From Microlunatus soli (GTDB taxonomy: Bacteria > Actinomycetota > Actinomycetes > Propionibacteriales > Propionibacteriaceae), in the NCBI RefSeq assembly GCF_900105385.1, contig NZ_LT629772.1, forward strand, positions 3,162,001-3,226,000: a DNA stretch of 64,000 nucleotides. The letters are read 5' to 3'. A model generated the notes under the pieces. The model searched no databases. It was not told where the DNA came from and saw only the letters and a program-made list of their open reading frames with translations. The translations under genes and the position numbers were made by a program. The first letter of the stretch is position 1. The number at the start of each line of letters is the position of its first letter. Positions 8,364-17,017 of the stretch are shown here, one piece after another.

Positions 8364-9020
8364 CTATCGGATCGCCGTGCCACGGTCGATCACCGCGGTC
8401 AGTCCGGACCAGTCGGGCCGGTAGCCGGGGTGCAGTTCAGCGCGCCAGTCGCCGTACAGCCGGCAGGCCTGCTCGACGATCGTCGGTCGCTGCCGCGGAT
8501 CGGTGGGCAGCGCGGCGATCCGGGCGACGTCATCGGCGCGATGATCAAGATCGCTGCCGAATCGATGCCGGTCGGTTCCCTCGGCCCGGTCACGGAGCAG
8601 CATCGCGATCACCAGGCATTCGCGCAGGATGCCCATCGTCAGGTGCAGCCCGATCAGCCGGTCACCGCGACCGATGCGGGCAGCGGCCAAGGCGGCTTCG
8701 AAGCGGACCGGATTGTCCGGACCGGGCTGCGGCATCGCGATCGCATCGCCACGCACGGACAGGTCGAGACGGCGGCCATCGGGTAGCACCGTCCGCAGCG
8801 TCTGGTGGTCCGAGGTGCGGCTGTCCTGCCAGGCCCAGGCGGCGCCGAGTCCGAGGTGATCGAACGCGACCGGTTCGGTCAGCTCGACGGCGGCATCCAG
8901 ATCACTCCAGGAGTCGAGAAGATCATCGTCGACTGCAGAGCCGTACGGTTCGACGGTGCCGGCCGCGGCCAGCGCCGCGCGCAGCTGCTGCAGCATCGCA
9001 GCCTGCCAGGAAATGCTCAC
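8364..9020 (-). CDS. Nucleotidyltransferase-fold protein
   Basis: 218 residues. GSAVDDDLLDSWSDLDAAVEL near residue 28 matches the nucleotidyltransferase (aminoglycoside adenylyltransferase-like) pattern Gly-Ser-x(n)-Ser-Asp-x-Asp, with the Asp pair as metal ligands. A third acidic site is plausible in DGRRLDLSVRGD. The C-terminal half is helical, as in proteins with an added substrate domain. A possible role is transfer of a nucleotide to a small molecule, but the substrate is not evident. It lies between an ABC-F gene and a WYL regulator on the same strand, with about 65-bp gaps. Confidence 0.6.
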   Translation of the reverse strand: MSISWQAAMLQQLRAALAAAGTVEPYGSAVDDDLLDSWSDLDAAVELTEPVAFDHLGLGAAWAWQDSRTSDHQTLRTVLPDGRRLDLSVRGDAIAMPQPGPDNPVRFEAALAAARIGRGDRLIGLHLTMGILRECLVIAMLLRDRAEGTDRHRFGSDLDHRADDVARIAALPTDPRQRPTIVEQACRLYGDWRAELHPGYRPDWSGLTAVIDRGTAIR

Positions 9021-9085
9021 GGCAGCAGACTACGGCGCATCGGGGTGCGTTACCCCTCCTCAACGGTGCGGCCCGCCGTCACTGC

Positions 9086-10024
9086 TCACAGCACCTTCGC
9101 GGATAGGCCGCGGAGGCGATCGGCGACCGGGCCGGAGGCGATCAGCTCGACCGGGACGTCGAGGGCCAGCACGACGGCGGCGTACTGGACGACGAGATCG
9201 ACGGAGTCGGCGCTCAACCGGACCTCGCAGTGATCATCATCGGTCGCGGTCACCGCGCCCGGGAGAGTGCCCCAGATCCTGGACCGGACCCTGTCGGCCG
9301 AGGCCCCGACCCGAAGCTGGGCGGTGTGGGCGTACTCGGCCTGCGAGAACCGCTCGCGGATGAAGTTGGCAACGTCCAGTTGCCGAGCCGCGAAGTGATC
9401 GTGGGCGGCACGAGCGAGACTGATCCGGTCCAGTCGGAAGGTGCGCCAGTCGCGCCGATCCTGATCATGGGCGACCAGATACCAGTAGCCCCGCAGCATG
9501 ATCAACTGGTGCGGCTCGGTACGTCGCCGCTGAGCGCCGGCCCGAGAGCGGCCGGCGTAGTCGAAGGCCAGCACCTGGTGATCACGACAGCAACGCCCGA
9601 TCATGATCAGCAACTCCGGATCGACTTCCGGACGGGGCGCAATCGCCGGTGCTGCGACGCTGTCCCGCAGCGCGCTGACCCGGTCGCGGAGGCCGGCGGG
9701 CAGCAGTTGATCAAGCTTCAGCTGCACGCGTTCGACCCCGTCGGAGAGCGCCGGCAGCTGTGCTCCGAGGCCGCCGAGCGCCACCGAGATCGCGACGGCT
9801 TCCTCGTTGTCCAGCACCAGCGGGGGAAGGTTTCGGCCGGCGGTCAACCGATAGCCGCCCGCGCGGCCGGTGACACTCTCGATCGGATAGTCCAGGCCGC
9901 GCAGCCGCTCGATGTCACGGCGCAGCGTCCTGCCGGTGATCTCCAGCCGGGAGCACAGGTCCGTCGCCGACCAGCGCGGCCTGGTCTGCAGCAGCGTGAG
10001 CAGCGTCAGCAGCCGGGTCGGCAT
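9086..10024 (-). CDS. WYL-domain helix-turn-helix transcriptional regulator (YafY type)
   Basis: 312 residues from the ATG at 10024 (MPTRLLTLLTLLQ), the usual beginning of the family. A GTG at 10087 would add 21 untypical residues. Residues 1-60 form a DeoR-like winged helix (RWSATDLCSRLEITGRTLRRDIERL). The central WYL domain is clear: MLRGYWYLVAHDQDRRDWRTFRLDRI. A WCX-type C-terminus follows. WYL domains sense ligands, often nucleic acid pieces or nucleotides. The divergent FAD oxidoreductase gene starts 137 bp away and is the natural first candidate for control. Confidence 0.88.
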   Translation of the reverse strand: MPTRLLTLLTLLQTRPRWSATDLCSRLEITGRTLRRDIERLRGLDYPIESVTGRAGGYRLTAGRNLPPLVLDNEEAVAISVALGGLGAQLPALSDGVERVQLKLDQLLPAGLRDRVSALRDSVAAPAIAPRPEVDPELLIMIGRCCRDHQVLAFDYAGRSRAGAQRRRTEPHQLIMLRGYWYLVAHDQDRRDWRTFRLDRISLARAAHDHFAARQLDVANFIRERFSQAEYAHTAQLRVGASADRVRSRIWGTLPGAVTATDDDHCEVRLSADSVDLVVQYAAVVLALDVPVELIASGPVADRLRGLSAKVL

Positions 10025-10161
10025 CGCGCTGCGTGGCGTCCTGGCGATGCCGGCGCGTCCGCCGGCCGATGCGGGCATCCGGATCACCGCCTGTCGATCG
10101 CTTCACGCTCGGGCCAAAACGAGGACTCATTACGTCCACAAAGGATTCTAGGTTCAACGAC

Positions 10162-11511
10162 ATGAACCACACCAACAAGACCGAAACCCAGCACCGCGCC
10201 GATCGGGAGCTGGCCGCCGGATTTCAACTGCGTTCGCCGCACCGGCCACGACAGGTCGTCCGGCCGAGGTCGGCCGACGAGACCGCCGCCGCCGTCACGG
10301 TCGCCCGGCAGCACGGACGGCGGGTGGTCGTCCAGGCGACCGGGCACGGCCGCAGCGAGGGAGCCGACGACGTCGTGCTGATCTCGACCGATCGGCTGAC
10401 CGACGTCACGATCGATGCACGGCAACGGAGCGCCCGGGTCGGGGCCGGTGCGATCTGGGCCGACGTGCTGGCCGCGACCGCTCGGCACGGACTGGCCCCA
10501 CTGTCCGGCAGCTTCCCCGGCGTCGGCGTGGTCGGCTACACGCTGGGCGGCGGCCTGGGGCTGCTCTCCCGCCGCTACGGGTACGCCGCCGATCACGTCT
10601 GCGCGATCGAACTGATCACCCCGGACGGGCACCAGCACCGCGTGACCGGCGACCCCGACGAACCCGACGTTGACCGAGAACTCTTCTGGGGCCTGCGCGG
10701 TGCCGGAACCAACTTCGGTGTGGTCACCGCGATCGAGTTCGACCTGTTCACCGAGCCCACCGTCGTGGGTGGCGCGGTCGCCTTCGACCTCGGCGCCGAG
10801 CCGCAGATCCTGCAGGCCTGGAAACAGTGGGCGGAACAGCAGCCCGAGGACGTCCTGCTGGCCGCCACCCTGATCCCGATGCCGGATGCGCCCGGACTGC
10901 CGCCGCACGTGCGCGGTCGCCACGTCGCCCAACTCCAGGTCTGCTGGCCGGGTCCGTCCGACGCCGGCGTCGACGCAGCGCTCGCCGAGCTCCGCGCGCT
11001 CGGGACACCGCTCACCGACACGATCCGCGAACTGCCGTACGCCGAGTCCGGTTCGATCTTCGCCGAACCGGACGCACCGCACGCCTACCGCGGGTCCGGA
11101 TGGCTGCTGGACGAACCGCCGACCCGAGTCTTCGGCAGCCTGCCCGAACGCTGCGGTCCGGACGCCGACGCGATGTGCATCGTCGGCCTCCGGCGACTCG
11201 GCGGTGGGATGGCAGCGCAGCCGGACCAGCCGAACGCGATCGGCCATCGCGATGCCGGCTGGTCGTTGAACGTGCTGTCGCCGCAGGATCCCGATCAGGT
11301 CGGGGACGACGGAAGGGTCGGCGCCTCGCATCGGTCGATCCTGGAGCCGTGGCAGCAGAACATCATCGGCAGGAACCTGAACTTCACCTTCCAGCCGCTG
11401 ACCCCGGATCAGGTTGCCGAAGCCTACGATCCCGCGGACATGCCACGGCTGCGCCGGCTCCGGGAGACCATCGATCCCGACGGAATCCTGGTGCCGAACC
11501 AGCCGTTGTGA
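10162..11511 (+). CDS. FAD-binding PCMH/BBE oxidoreductase
   Basis: 449 residues from the ATG at 10162. The ribosome site is weak (AAAGGA about 16 bases upstream). The N-terminal PCMH-type FAD domain includes VVQATGHGRSEGADD, where the His corresponds to the covalent FAD ligand of berberine-bridge-like enzymes, and GVVGYTLGGGLGLLSRRYG, the conserved Gly-rich FAD loop. The C-terminus ends in the BBE motif (YDPADMPRLRRLRETIDPDGIL). Such enzymes oxidise sugars, alkaloids or other small molecules with oxygen. It is divergent from the WYL regulator, and the short inverted repeat GGAC-N7-GTCC at about 10121-10135 is a possible operator. Confidence 0.87.
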   Translation: MNHTNKTETQHRADRELAAGFQLRSPHRPRQVVRPRSADETAAAVTVARQHGRRVVVQATGHGRSEGADDVVLISTDRLTDVTIDARQRSARVGAGAIWADVLAATARHGLAPLSGSFPGVGVVGYTLGGGLGLLSRRYGYAADHVCAIELITPDGHQHRVTGDPDEPDVDRELFWGLRGAGTNFGVVTAIEFDLFTEPTVVGGAVAFDLGAEPQILQAWKQWAEQQPEDVLLAATLIPMPDAPGLPPHVRGRHVAQLQVCWPGPSDAGVDAALAELRALGTPLTDTIRELPYAESGSIFAEPDAPHAYRGSGWLLDEPPTRVFGSLPERCGPDADAMCIVGLRRLGGGMAAQPDQPNAIGHRDAGWSLNVLSPQDPDQVGDDGRVGASHRSILEPWQQNIIGRNLNFTFQPLTPDQVAEAYDPADMPRLRRLRETIDPDGILVPNQPL

Positions 11512-11537
11512 TCAGCCTCGTTCGCAGTCGGGCGGTG

Positions 11538-12299
11538 TCACGTCGAAGGATCGAGACGTGGCCCTGCCGGCAGCGACCAGCCGGCACCGCCCCACGCGAA
11601 CGACGGCGGAAGCGTCGGGCACGCCCAGTGCTCGTCCGGTCGGAAGGTCAGCCACTGCTCGGCGAACGGTCCGCTGCGGTCGGAGATCTCCTGCAGCACG
11701 CGCGCGGTCTCGGTCCGCAATTCGCCGTCGATGCCGGGATCGAGAGTCCCGTCGCGCAGGACCTCCAGGTAGTCGCTGCGGTCCTTCCACTCCCAGGTGC
11801 GATCAGGGTTCACCCAGATGTCGAGGACCAGGTCCATGGTGTGCACGCCGGTTGCGGTCGGCCGTGCCGGATACTCGAAATTGACGTACCAGCCGAGGAA
11901 GGCTCCGGTCGTGTGGTCCCAGCCGAGGTTGATCCGGGACCACCGATCCGCCCGGTAGAAGAAAAGCTTGTCCGGACCCTCCCGGGTCTCGACGACACGG
12001 GCCTGTCGACTTCGCAACGCCAGCAGCTTGCGTTCGTCGCGGCTCAGCTCTGCCGTTCCCGGCAGCCCACGAGAGCTGGCGCGGGTCGCCACCGCTCCGG
12101 TGGGGACGTAGCTGATCAACTCGTCGCTGGAACTGCTGACAACACGTTGTGGGACCGCGGCCCACAATTGATCATGCCACCGGTCCTCGGCGATCACCGT
12201 GCTGCCGACAGCGACAACGGGCAGTTCCATCGCGTCACGATCCCACAACTCGACCGGCTCCTCGGACCGCAGCGAACGGTGTATCGCACAGCGGACCAC
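11538..12299 (-). CDS. DUF402 domain protein
   Basis: About 253 residues. The DUF402 core is recognisable: DKLFFYRADRWSRINLGWD, then AFLGWYVNFEYP and DLVLDIWVNPDRTWEWKD. Members bind metal and act on nucleotides or RNA-linked substrates, and some are nucleoside di- or triphosphate hydrolases. The function here is not proven. The start is uncertain: GTG at 12299 (VVRCAIHRSL) has CGAGG upstream and lies 25 bp from the divergent gene's start, and ATG at 12230 is the alternative. Its 3' end is convergent with the FAD oxidoreductase, 26 bp apart. Confidence 0.7.
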   Translation of the reverse strand: MVRCAIHRSLRSEEPVELWDRDAMELPVVAVGSTVIAEDRWHDQLWAAVPQRVVSSSSDELISYVPTGAVATRASSRGLPGTAELSRDERKLLALRSRQARVVETREGPDKLFFYRADRWSRINLGWDHTTGAFLGWYVNFEYPARPTATGVHTMDLVLDIWVNPDRTWEWKDRSDYLEVLRDGTLDPGIDGELRTETARVLQEISDRSGPFAEQWLTFRPDEHWACPTLPPSFAWGGAGWSLPAGPRLDPST

Positions 12300-12324
12300 C
12301 CGTACCTCGGGCAGGATGGGGGCG

Positions 12325-13194
12325 ATGCCTCGAACCGTGCGCTTCCTCCCCTGCCTGCTGTTCGCCCTGCTCCTCGGTTGCCAGCCGGCAGCGCTACCGG
12401 TCGCCACGACTCCACCGACAGCGGTCACGACATCGGACGCTGATCCGGCGGAAGCCGCGGTGACCGGACCGCCGCCGAACGGCACCTTCGACTACCAGAT
12501 CAGTGGACCGTACGCTCCCCGGTCAGAGGTCCGGATCGTCGGCCGGGACCGTTCCGAGCAGCCGGTCGCCGGCCGCTACACCATCTGCTACGTCAACGCA
12601 TTCCAGACCCAGCCGGAACAGGCGTCGTTCTGGAAGCGCGAGCACCCCGACCTGCTGCTGCACCGAGCAGGCAAACCGGTCACCGATCCGGACTGGCCGG
12701 GGGAGTTCATCCTGGACACCACGACGAGCGACAAACGCCGCCGGATCACCACCATCGTCGGGCGATGGATCGACGACTGTGCAACCAGGGGGTTCCGGGC
12801 GGTCGAGCCGGACAACCTGGACAGCTACACCCGATTCGACGATCTGCTGACCGCCGACGACAACGAAGCCCTCGCCACCCTGCTCGTCAGGCGTGCCCAC
12901 CGGCAGGGCCTGGCGATCGCGCAGAAGAACACCGGTGATCTCGGCTCCCGCGGTCGGGAGCAGATCGGTTTCGACTTCGCCATCGCCGAGGAATGCCAGT
13001 ACTACAAGGAATGCGGCGATTTCACCGACACCTACGGCGCCAACGTGATCGAGATCGAGTACACCGATCTCCCGAAGGCAACGGCGGTCTTCGAGGCCGC
13101 CTGTCGGCAACGCGGCGACACGATCTCGATCATCCTCCGGGACCGCGACGTGGTTCCCGCCACCGATCCGGACTATCGCTACCGTTCCTGCTGA
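12325..13194 (+). CDS. GH114 (endo-alpha-1,4-polygalactosaminidase-like) lipoprotein
   Basis: 289 residues. The N-terminus is a lipoprotein signal (LPCLLFALLLGC, lipobox Leu-Leu-Gly-Cys at residues 15-18), so the protein is anchored outside the membrane. The rest matches the GH114/TM1410 TIM barrel: FDYQISGPY, CYVNAFQTQPE, GEFILDT, GFRAVEPDNLDSY and the late strand VIEIEYTD. The family cleaves galactosaminoglycan-like polymers such as those of biofilms. ATG 12325 is preferred over 12316 because of the signal peptide and the GGATGGGG stretch before it. Length and motifs look complete. Confidence 0.85.
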   Translation: MPRTVRFLPCLLFALLLGCQPAALPVATTPPTAVTTSDADPAEAAVTGPPPNGTFDYQISGPYAPRSEVRIVGRDRSEQPVAGRYTICYVNAFQTQPEQASFWKREHPDLLLHRAGKPVTDPDWPGEFILDTTTSDKRRRITTIVGRWIDDCATRGFRAVEPDNLDSYTRFDDLLTADDNEALATLLVRRAHRQGLAIAQKNTGDLGSRGREQIGFDFAIAEECQYYKECGDFTDTYGANVIEIEYTDLPKATAVFEAACRQRGDTISIILRDRDVVPATDPDYRYRSC

Positions 13195-13291
13195 CTGCGG
13201 CGTTGCGGCCCCCGCGTGCAGCACGCTCGACGGGCCGTGTTGTGATCGTCAGCACCCGCTACAGCATCACGTGATCACCGAAGGAGCCGCT

Positions 13292-14137
13292 GTGCCCGCC
13301 GAACCGACCGAACGTACCGACACCGTTCTCGATCTTGATCGGGTCACGTTCCGGCGAGCGGACAAGGAGATCCTGCACGGCATCTCGTTCACCGCTCGGG
13401 CCGGTGAGCACTGGGCACTGCTCGGCCCGAACGGCGCGGGCAAGAGCACCATCCTCGGCTTCTGTGGTGCGGTCACCCACCCGACGACCGGGACCGTCGA
13501 CGTCCTCGGCCACCGGCTCGGACGGGTCGAGCTGCAGGCGCTGCGCCGGCAGATCGGCCACGTCAACCCGCGGCACCCGCTGCGCAGCCCGCTGACGATC
13601 CGCGACGTCGTGCTCACCGGCTTCACCGGCAGCATCGAACGGCCGTTGCGTTGGGAGCCGTCGATCGAACAGCTGGAGACCGTCGACAAGCTGCTGTTCA
13701 CGCTCGGGCTGGGCACCATGGCCGATGAGGTGTGGCCGACCCTGTCCCAGGGTGAGCGAGGTCGGACCCTGATCGCTCGGTCCTTGATCAACAGTCCGCG
13801 GCTGTTGCTGCTGGACGAGCCGTCGACCGGCCTGGACGTTGCCGCCCGCGAGCAGCTGCTGGAAACCATCGACACGCTCGATGTGCTGACACCGACGATG
13901 GCCTGGGTGCTGGTCACCCATCATCTGGAAGAGCTACCGATGACCACGACTCACGCGATCCTGGTGTCGGCCGGTGCGGTGGTCGCCTCCGGTCCGGTGG
14001 ACGAGGTGATCACCACCGCCCATGTCAGTGCGGCCTTCGACCATGACATCACCGTCACGCGTGACGACGGCCGGTGGTCGGCGCGCGCCCGACGGACCGC
14101 ATTCGCCGATACGCTGGTGGCGGAGGAGGACCGATGA
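13292..14137 (+). CDS. Stand-alone ABC transporter ATP-binding protein
   Basis: 281 residues from GTG 13292, supported by AAGGAG five bases upstream. An upstream GTG at 13271 has no such site. It has Walker A GPNGAGKST, signature LSQGERGRT, Walker B LLLLDEPSTGLD and a switch His in VLVTHHLEE. It resembles YlmA/ModF-type soluble ATPases. No permease gene is adjacent, so it may serve a distant transporter or act alone. The ATGA overlap with the next gene implies translational coupling. The palindrome ATCACGTGAT (13265-13274) lies just before the start. Confidence 0.85.
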   Translation: MPAEPTERTDTVLDLDRVTFRRADKEILHGISFTARAGEHWALLGPNGAGKSTILGFCGAVTHPTTGTVDVLGHRLGRVELQALRRQIGHVNPRHPLRSPLTIRDVVLTGFTGSIERPLRWEPSIEQLETVDKLLFTLGLGTMADEVWPTLSQGERGRTLIARSLINSPRLLLLDEPSTGLDVAAREQLLETIDTLDVLTPTMAWVLVTHHLEELPMTTTHAILVSAGAVVASGPVDEVITTAHVSAAFDHDITVTRDDGRWSARARRTAFADTLVAEEDR

Positions 14138-14982
14138 TCCAGGTGCCGACCTTGGCCGTCACCGGCTCGACCGGAGCCCTGGGCGGCAGAGTCGCCCGCA
14201 ATCTGGCTGCGAGCGGCATCGGTCAACGGCTGCTGGCCCGGACCCCGGGCCGAGCACCCGAGCTGCCCGGTGCGATCGCCGTACCGTTCTCCTATGCCGA
14301 TCGGGCGGCTGCGACCGCTGCCCTGGTAGGAGTGCAGACCCTCTTCATGGTGTCCGCCGCGGAAGCTGCGGACCGGCTTGATCAACATCGCGCGTTCGTC
14401 GATGCCGCCGTTGAAGCGGGCGTCCGGCAGCTGGTGTACACCTCGTTCCTCGGTGCCGCACCGGACTGCACGTTCACTCTCGGCCGTGATCACTTCGCCA
14501 CTGAGCAGCACATCCGTGACACCGGGATCGACTTCACGTTCCTGCGGGACAACTTCTATCTCGACTTCATACCCGACCTGGTCGGTGCGGACGGGGTGAT
14601 CCGCGGGCCGGCGGGCGACGGTCGGGTCTCGGCCGTGTCCCGCGACGACATCGGTCGGGTCGCCGCCGCGGTCCTGGCCGAACCCGACGCCCACCGCGGC
14701 GCGACCTACGATCTGACCGGCCCGGAGGCGATCACGCTCGGCGAGGCCGCCGAGTTGATCACTCGACACAGCGGCCGCACGGTCAGCTTCCACCACGAGA
14801 CGATCGACGAGGCGTACGCGTCACGTCGCCGGTGGCCGGCACCGGAATGGCAGTACGACGCCTGGGTCTCCACCTACACGGCGATCGCCGCCGGTGAACT
14901 GGCCGAGGTCACCGATGATGTCGAACGGCTGACCGGTCGGGCACCGATCGGATTGGCGGAGCTGCTCGACTCAATCGGCTGA
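14134..14982 (+). CDS. NmrA/QorB-like NAD(P)-binding protein
   Basis: 282 residues. The N-terminal Rossmann motif is TGSTGALGGRVARNL. The fold and length match atypical SDRs of the NmrA group, particularly NAD(P)H:quinone oxidoreductase QorB (VYTSFLGAAPDCTFTLGRDH, FLRDNFYLDFIPDL). Its start overlaps the ABC ATPase stop by four bases. Its end overlaps the convergent SnoaL gene by 12 bases. Reductases of this type act on quinones or as redox sensors, and HxlR/QorR regulators often control them. One such regulator lies about 1.5 kb away, but between other genes. Confidence 0.82.
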   Translation: MIQVPTLAVTGSTGALGGRVARNLAASGIGQRLLARTPGRAPELPGAIAVPFSYADRAAATAALVGVQTLFMVSAAEAADRLDQHRAFVDAAVEAGVRQLVYTSFLGAAPDCTFTLGRDHFATEQHIRDTGIDFTFLRDNFYLDFIPDLVGADGVIRGPAGDGRVSAVSRDDIGRVAAAVLAEPDAHRGATYDLTGPEAITLGEAAELITRHSGRTVSFHHETIDEAYASRRRWPAPEWQYDAWVSTYTAIAAGELAEVTDDVERLTGRAPIGLAELLDSIG

Positions 14983-15351
14983 CGTAACTGACGCTCGCGC
15001 CTTGGCGAACGGCAGCCGGTCGAAGATGATCTTGATCTCGGTGATGCGCTCATCGGCGACGGTGTGCAGCTCCGCGCCGGGTGCTGCGGCGACCGCCGGC
15101 GTCACGGTGTCGTACATGATCATGGTGGTTCGATCGTCTCCGTAGGCGGCCAGGAGGTCAGCGCTGGTCAGCATGCCGGCGAACGGCCCCATGAAGCCGG
15201 CGAAGGCCTCCGCGCCGGTCAGCACACCGGACGGTGTGTGGCAGACGATGTCGGGAGCGATGAAGGCCAGCGCGGCGTCGAAGTCACCGCCGGTCCAGGA
15301 GCGGAAGTAGGCCAGCGATACATCCAGTGCGGTGGTTGTCGACGGGGTCAT
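14971..15351 (-). CDS. SnoaL-like (NTF2 fold) protein
   Basis: 126 residues with the NTF2/SnoaL pattern: an initial helix LAYFRSWTGGDFDAALAFIAPDI, then CHTPSGVLTGAEAFAGFM and a C-terminal sheet ITEIKIIFDRLPFAKA. Members are small ketosteroid-isomerase-like enzymes or ligand-binding modules. It is divergent from an ECF sigma factor (91-bp gap) whose own C-terminus is also SnoaL-like, which suggests that they sense or process related ligands. Confidence 0.8.
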   Translation of the reverse strand: MTPSTTTALDVSLAYFRSWTGGDFDAALAFIAPDIVCHTPSGVLTGAEAFAGFMGPFAGMLTSADLLAAYGDDRTTMIMYDTVTPAVAAAPGAELHTVADERITEIKIIFDRLPFAKARASVTSAD

Positions 15352-15442
15352 CGAATGTTCCTTCCCTGGTGATTCAGCAGGAAACTCAGCGGTTGTACAG
15401 AGGTAGACACCACGTCGGCAACGATCGGAACGGTCCTCGGCG

Positions 15443-16468
15443 ATGTCTTCGGTCTGCCACGATGGGATGGTGTCCCGGTTGCTGCAACGCGCTCGAGGTG
15501 GTGAGGCGTCGGCGTTCGCCGAGCTGACCGAGCCGTACCGTCGGGAGCTGCACGTGCACTGCTACCGGATGCTCGGATCGGTGGACGATGCCGACGATGC
15601 GCTGCAGGAGACCATGATCGCTGCCTGGCACGGGATCGCCGGATACGCCGAGCGCGCGTCGGTGCGGACCTGGCTTTACACGATCGCCACCCGACGATGC
15701 CTGAACGCGATCCGTGACCAGGGCCGGCGGCCACCGCCGGCCCCACAGCCACCCTTCGACCCGCCCGAGCCGAGCGCGATGGACAGCGTCCGCTGGCTGC
15801 AGCCCTATCCGGGCGGCGCTGCCGAGCCGGCGGCATCGGTCGAGTCCGCTGAAACGATCACGGTCGCCCTCGTCGCCGCACTGCAGCACCTACCACCCCG
15901 GCAGACCGCTGCCCTGCTGTTGGCCGATGTCCTCGGATTCAGCCCGGCCGAGATCGCTGCGATGCTCGAGGAGACCTCGACGACGGTCAAGGGGCTGTTG
16001 CAACGGGCGAGGGCGAGGATGCCGCTGACCGCGGAGCGGAACGCTCGGGCCGGCGCCGATGATCAGCTACTTGCCGAACGGTTCGCCACCGCCTTCGCCC
16101 GGGACGACATCGGCACGCTGGTCGAGTTGCTCACCGAGCAGAGCTGGCTGTCGATGCCGCCGGCACCGCATCGCTACCGCGGTCGTGACGCGGTGGTCGG
16201 GTTCCTGCGTGCCAGTGCCCGGCACCGTGCCGGTCGACACTTCCGGCTGCTGCCGGTGATCGCCAACGGTCACCCGGCCTTTGCCAGCTATCTGTCCGGG
16301 GAGACCTTCGCCGAACTGCCGGCGACGCCATCGACGCTGCAGCGCGCAACCGGTGTCATCGTTCCCGACCTCGCGTGCGGCCGCGTCGCCGGCATCACGC
16401 ATTTCCTGGACCCACGGATGCACGAACAGTTCGGCCTCCCGGCCGGGCTGCCGATCACAGGACACTAG
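15443..16468 (+). CDS. ECF sigma factor with SnoaL-like C-terminal domain
   Basis: About 341 residues. Region 2 is clear (FAELTEPYRRELHVHCYRML, then DDADDALQETMIAAWHG) and so is region 4 (ALQHLPPRQTAALLLADVLG, then EIAAMLEETSTTVKGLLQRAR). After residue 200 a SnoaL-like domain follows (LLAERFATAFARDDIGTLVELL). This is the layout of the TIGR02960/SigG-like group, where the extension controls sigma activity in place of a separate anti-sigma factor. The start may be ATG 15443 or 15467. No anti-sigma gene is adjacent, which fits self-regulation. The divergent SnoaL gene and the nearby NmrA gene are likely targets. Confidence 0.88.
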   Translation: MSSVCHDGMVSRLLQRARGGEASAFAELTEPYRRELHVHCYRMLGSVDDADDALQETMIAAWHGIAGYAERASVRTWLYTIATRRCLNAIRDQGRRPPPAPQPPFDPPEPSAMDSVRWLQPYPGGAAEPAASVESAETITVALVAALQHLPPRQTAALLLADVLGFSPAEIAAMLEETSTTVKGLLQRARARMPLTAERNARAGADDQLLAERFATAFARDDIGTLVELLTEQSWLSMPPAPHRYRGRDAVVGFLRASARHRAGRHFRLLPVIANGHPAFASYLSGETFAELPATPSTLQRATGVIVPDLACGRVAGITHFLDPRMHEQFGLPAGLPITGH

Positions 16469-16484
16469 CTGGCTAGGCGTGTCG

Positions 16485-16937
16485 TCAAGCCCTTCCGCGA
16501 ACGGATGTCGTCCGCGCGTCCACTCGACGTCGGGTGGTGGTCGTCGGCCGCAGCGGGGCCAGCTCGTTGCCGCGGTCGTCGACCAGTAGCGAGTGCTGCT
16601 CGCCGGCAGCGAAGGCGTTCCGCTCGCCCCACTGGCGCAGTGCCACCACAACGGTGAACAGATCCTCGCCGGCGTCGGTCAGCTGATAGACCGGTCGCTT
16701 GCCCGTCTCCGGGATCGTCCGGGACACGATGCCGCGCTCCTCGAGTCGCCGAAGCCGGTCGGTGAGGATGTTGCGGGCAATCCCGGTCGCCTGCTGGTAC
16801 TCGCCGAAGGTCCGGGCCCCGTCCATCGCGTCGCGCACGATCAACAGGCTCCAGCGGTCGCCGACCAGATCGAGGGTCCGTGCGACCGGGCAGGTCGGAT
16901 CGGTCCATCCGGAGTCGGCCGTCGGCTGCTCGGTCAT
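16485..16937 (-). CDS. HxlR-family winged-helix regulator
   Basis: 150 residues from ATG 16937, chosen because GGGAG lies six bases upstream. CPVARTLDLVGDRWSLLIVR, TFGEYQQATGIARNILTDRL and the wing GKRPVYQLTDAGEDL define the family. The single N-terminal Cys (in DPTCPVART) is at the position used for redox or electrophile sensing in QorR/HypR-like members. It is divergent from an MFS exporter gene across an 80-bp AT-rich region with palindromes, so it probably controls that exporter and itself. Confidence 0.88.
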   Translation of the reverse strand: MTEQPTADSGWTDPTCPVARTLDLVGDRWSLLIVRDAMDGARTFGEYQQATGIARNILTDRLRRLEERGIVSRTIPETGKRPVYQLTDAGEDLFTVVVALRQWGERNAFAAGEQHSLLVDDRGNELAPLRPTTTTRRRVDARTTSVRGRA

Positions 16938-17017
16938 CCGTCGCTCCCATCGGTTGCAAATCAAAACCATTATGCCGTACGGTCAAATAGTTGCATTTTG
17001 CTACTGAATGGATTCTG
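16938..17017. promoter_or_regulatory. Divergent promoter/operator region of the HxlR and MFS genes
   Basis: This region is markedly AT-rich for the genome. It contains the perfect 8-bp palindrome CCGTACGG at 16975-16982, and flanking TTGCAAA (16954-16960) and TTGCATTTTG (16991-17000) supply inverted GCAAA/TTTGC elements. HxlR regulators bind palindromes in exactly this kind of divergent spacer. I cannot fix the -35 and -10 boxes. Confidence 0.45.

Noticed and set aside
11538..12485. Longer start of the DUF402 protein at 12485
   Set aside because: It would run through the divergent lipoprotein gene's start and signal peptide region. The extra residues show no family match.
13195..13291. Hairpin terminator at ATCACGTGAT (13265-13274)
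   Set aside because: The arms are only five bases with no loop. A binding site or chance is more likely than a terminator.
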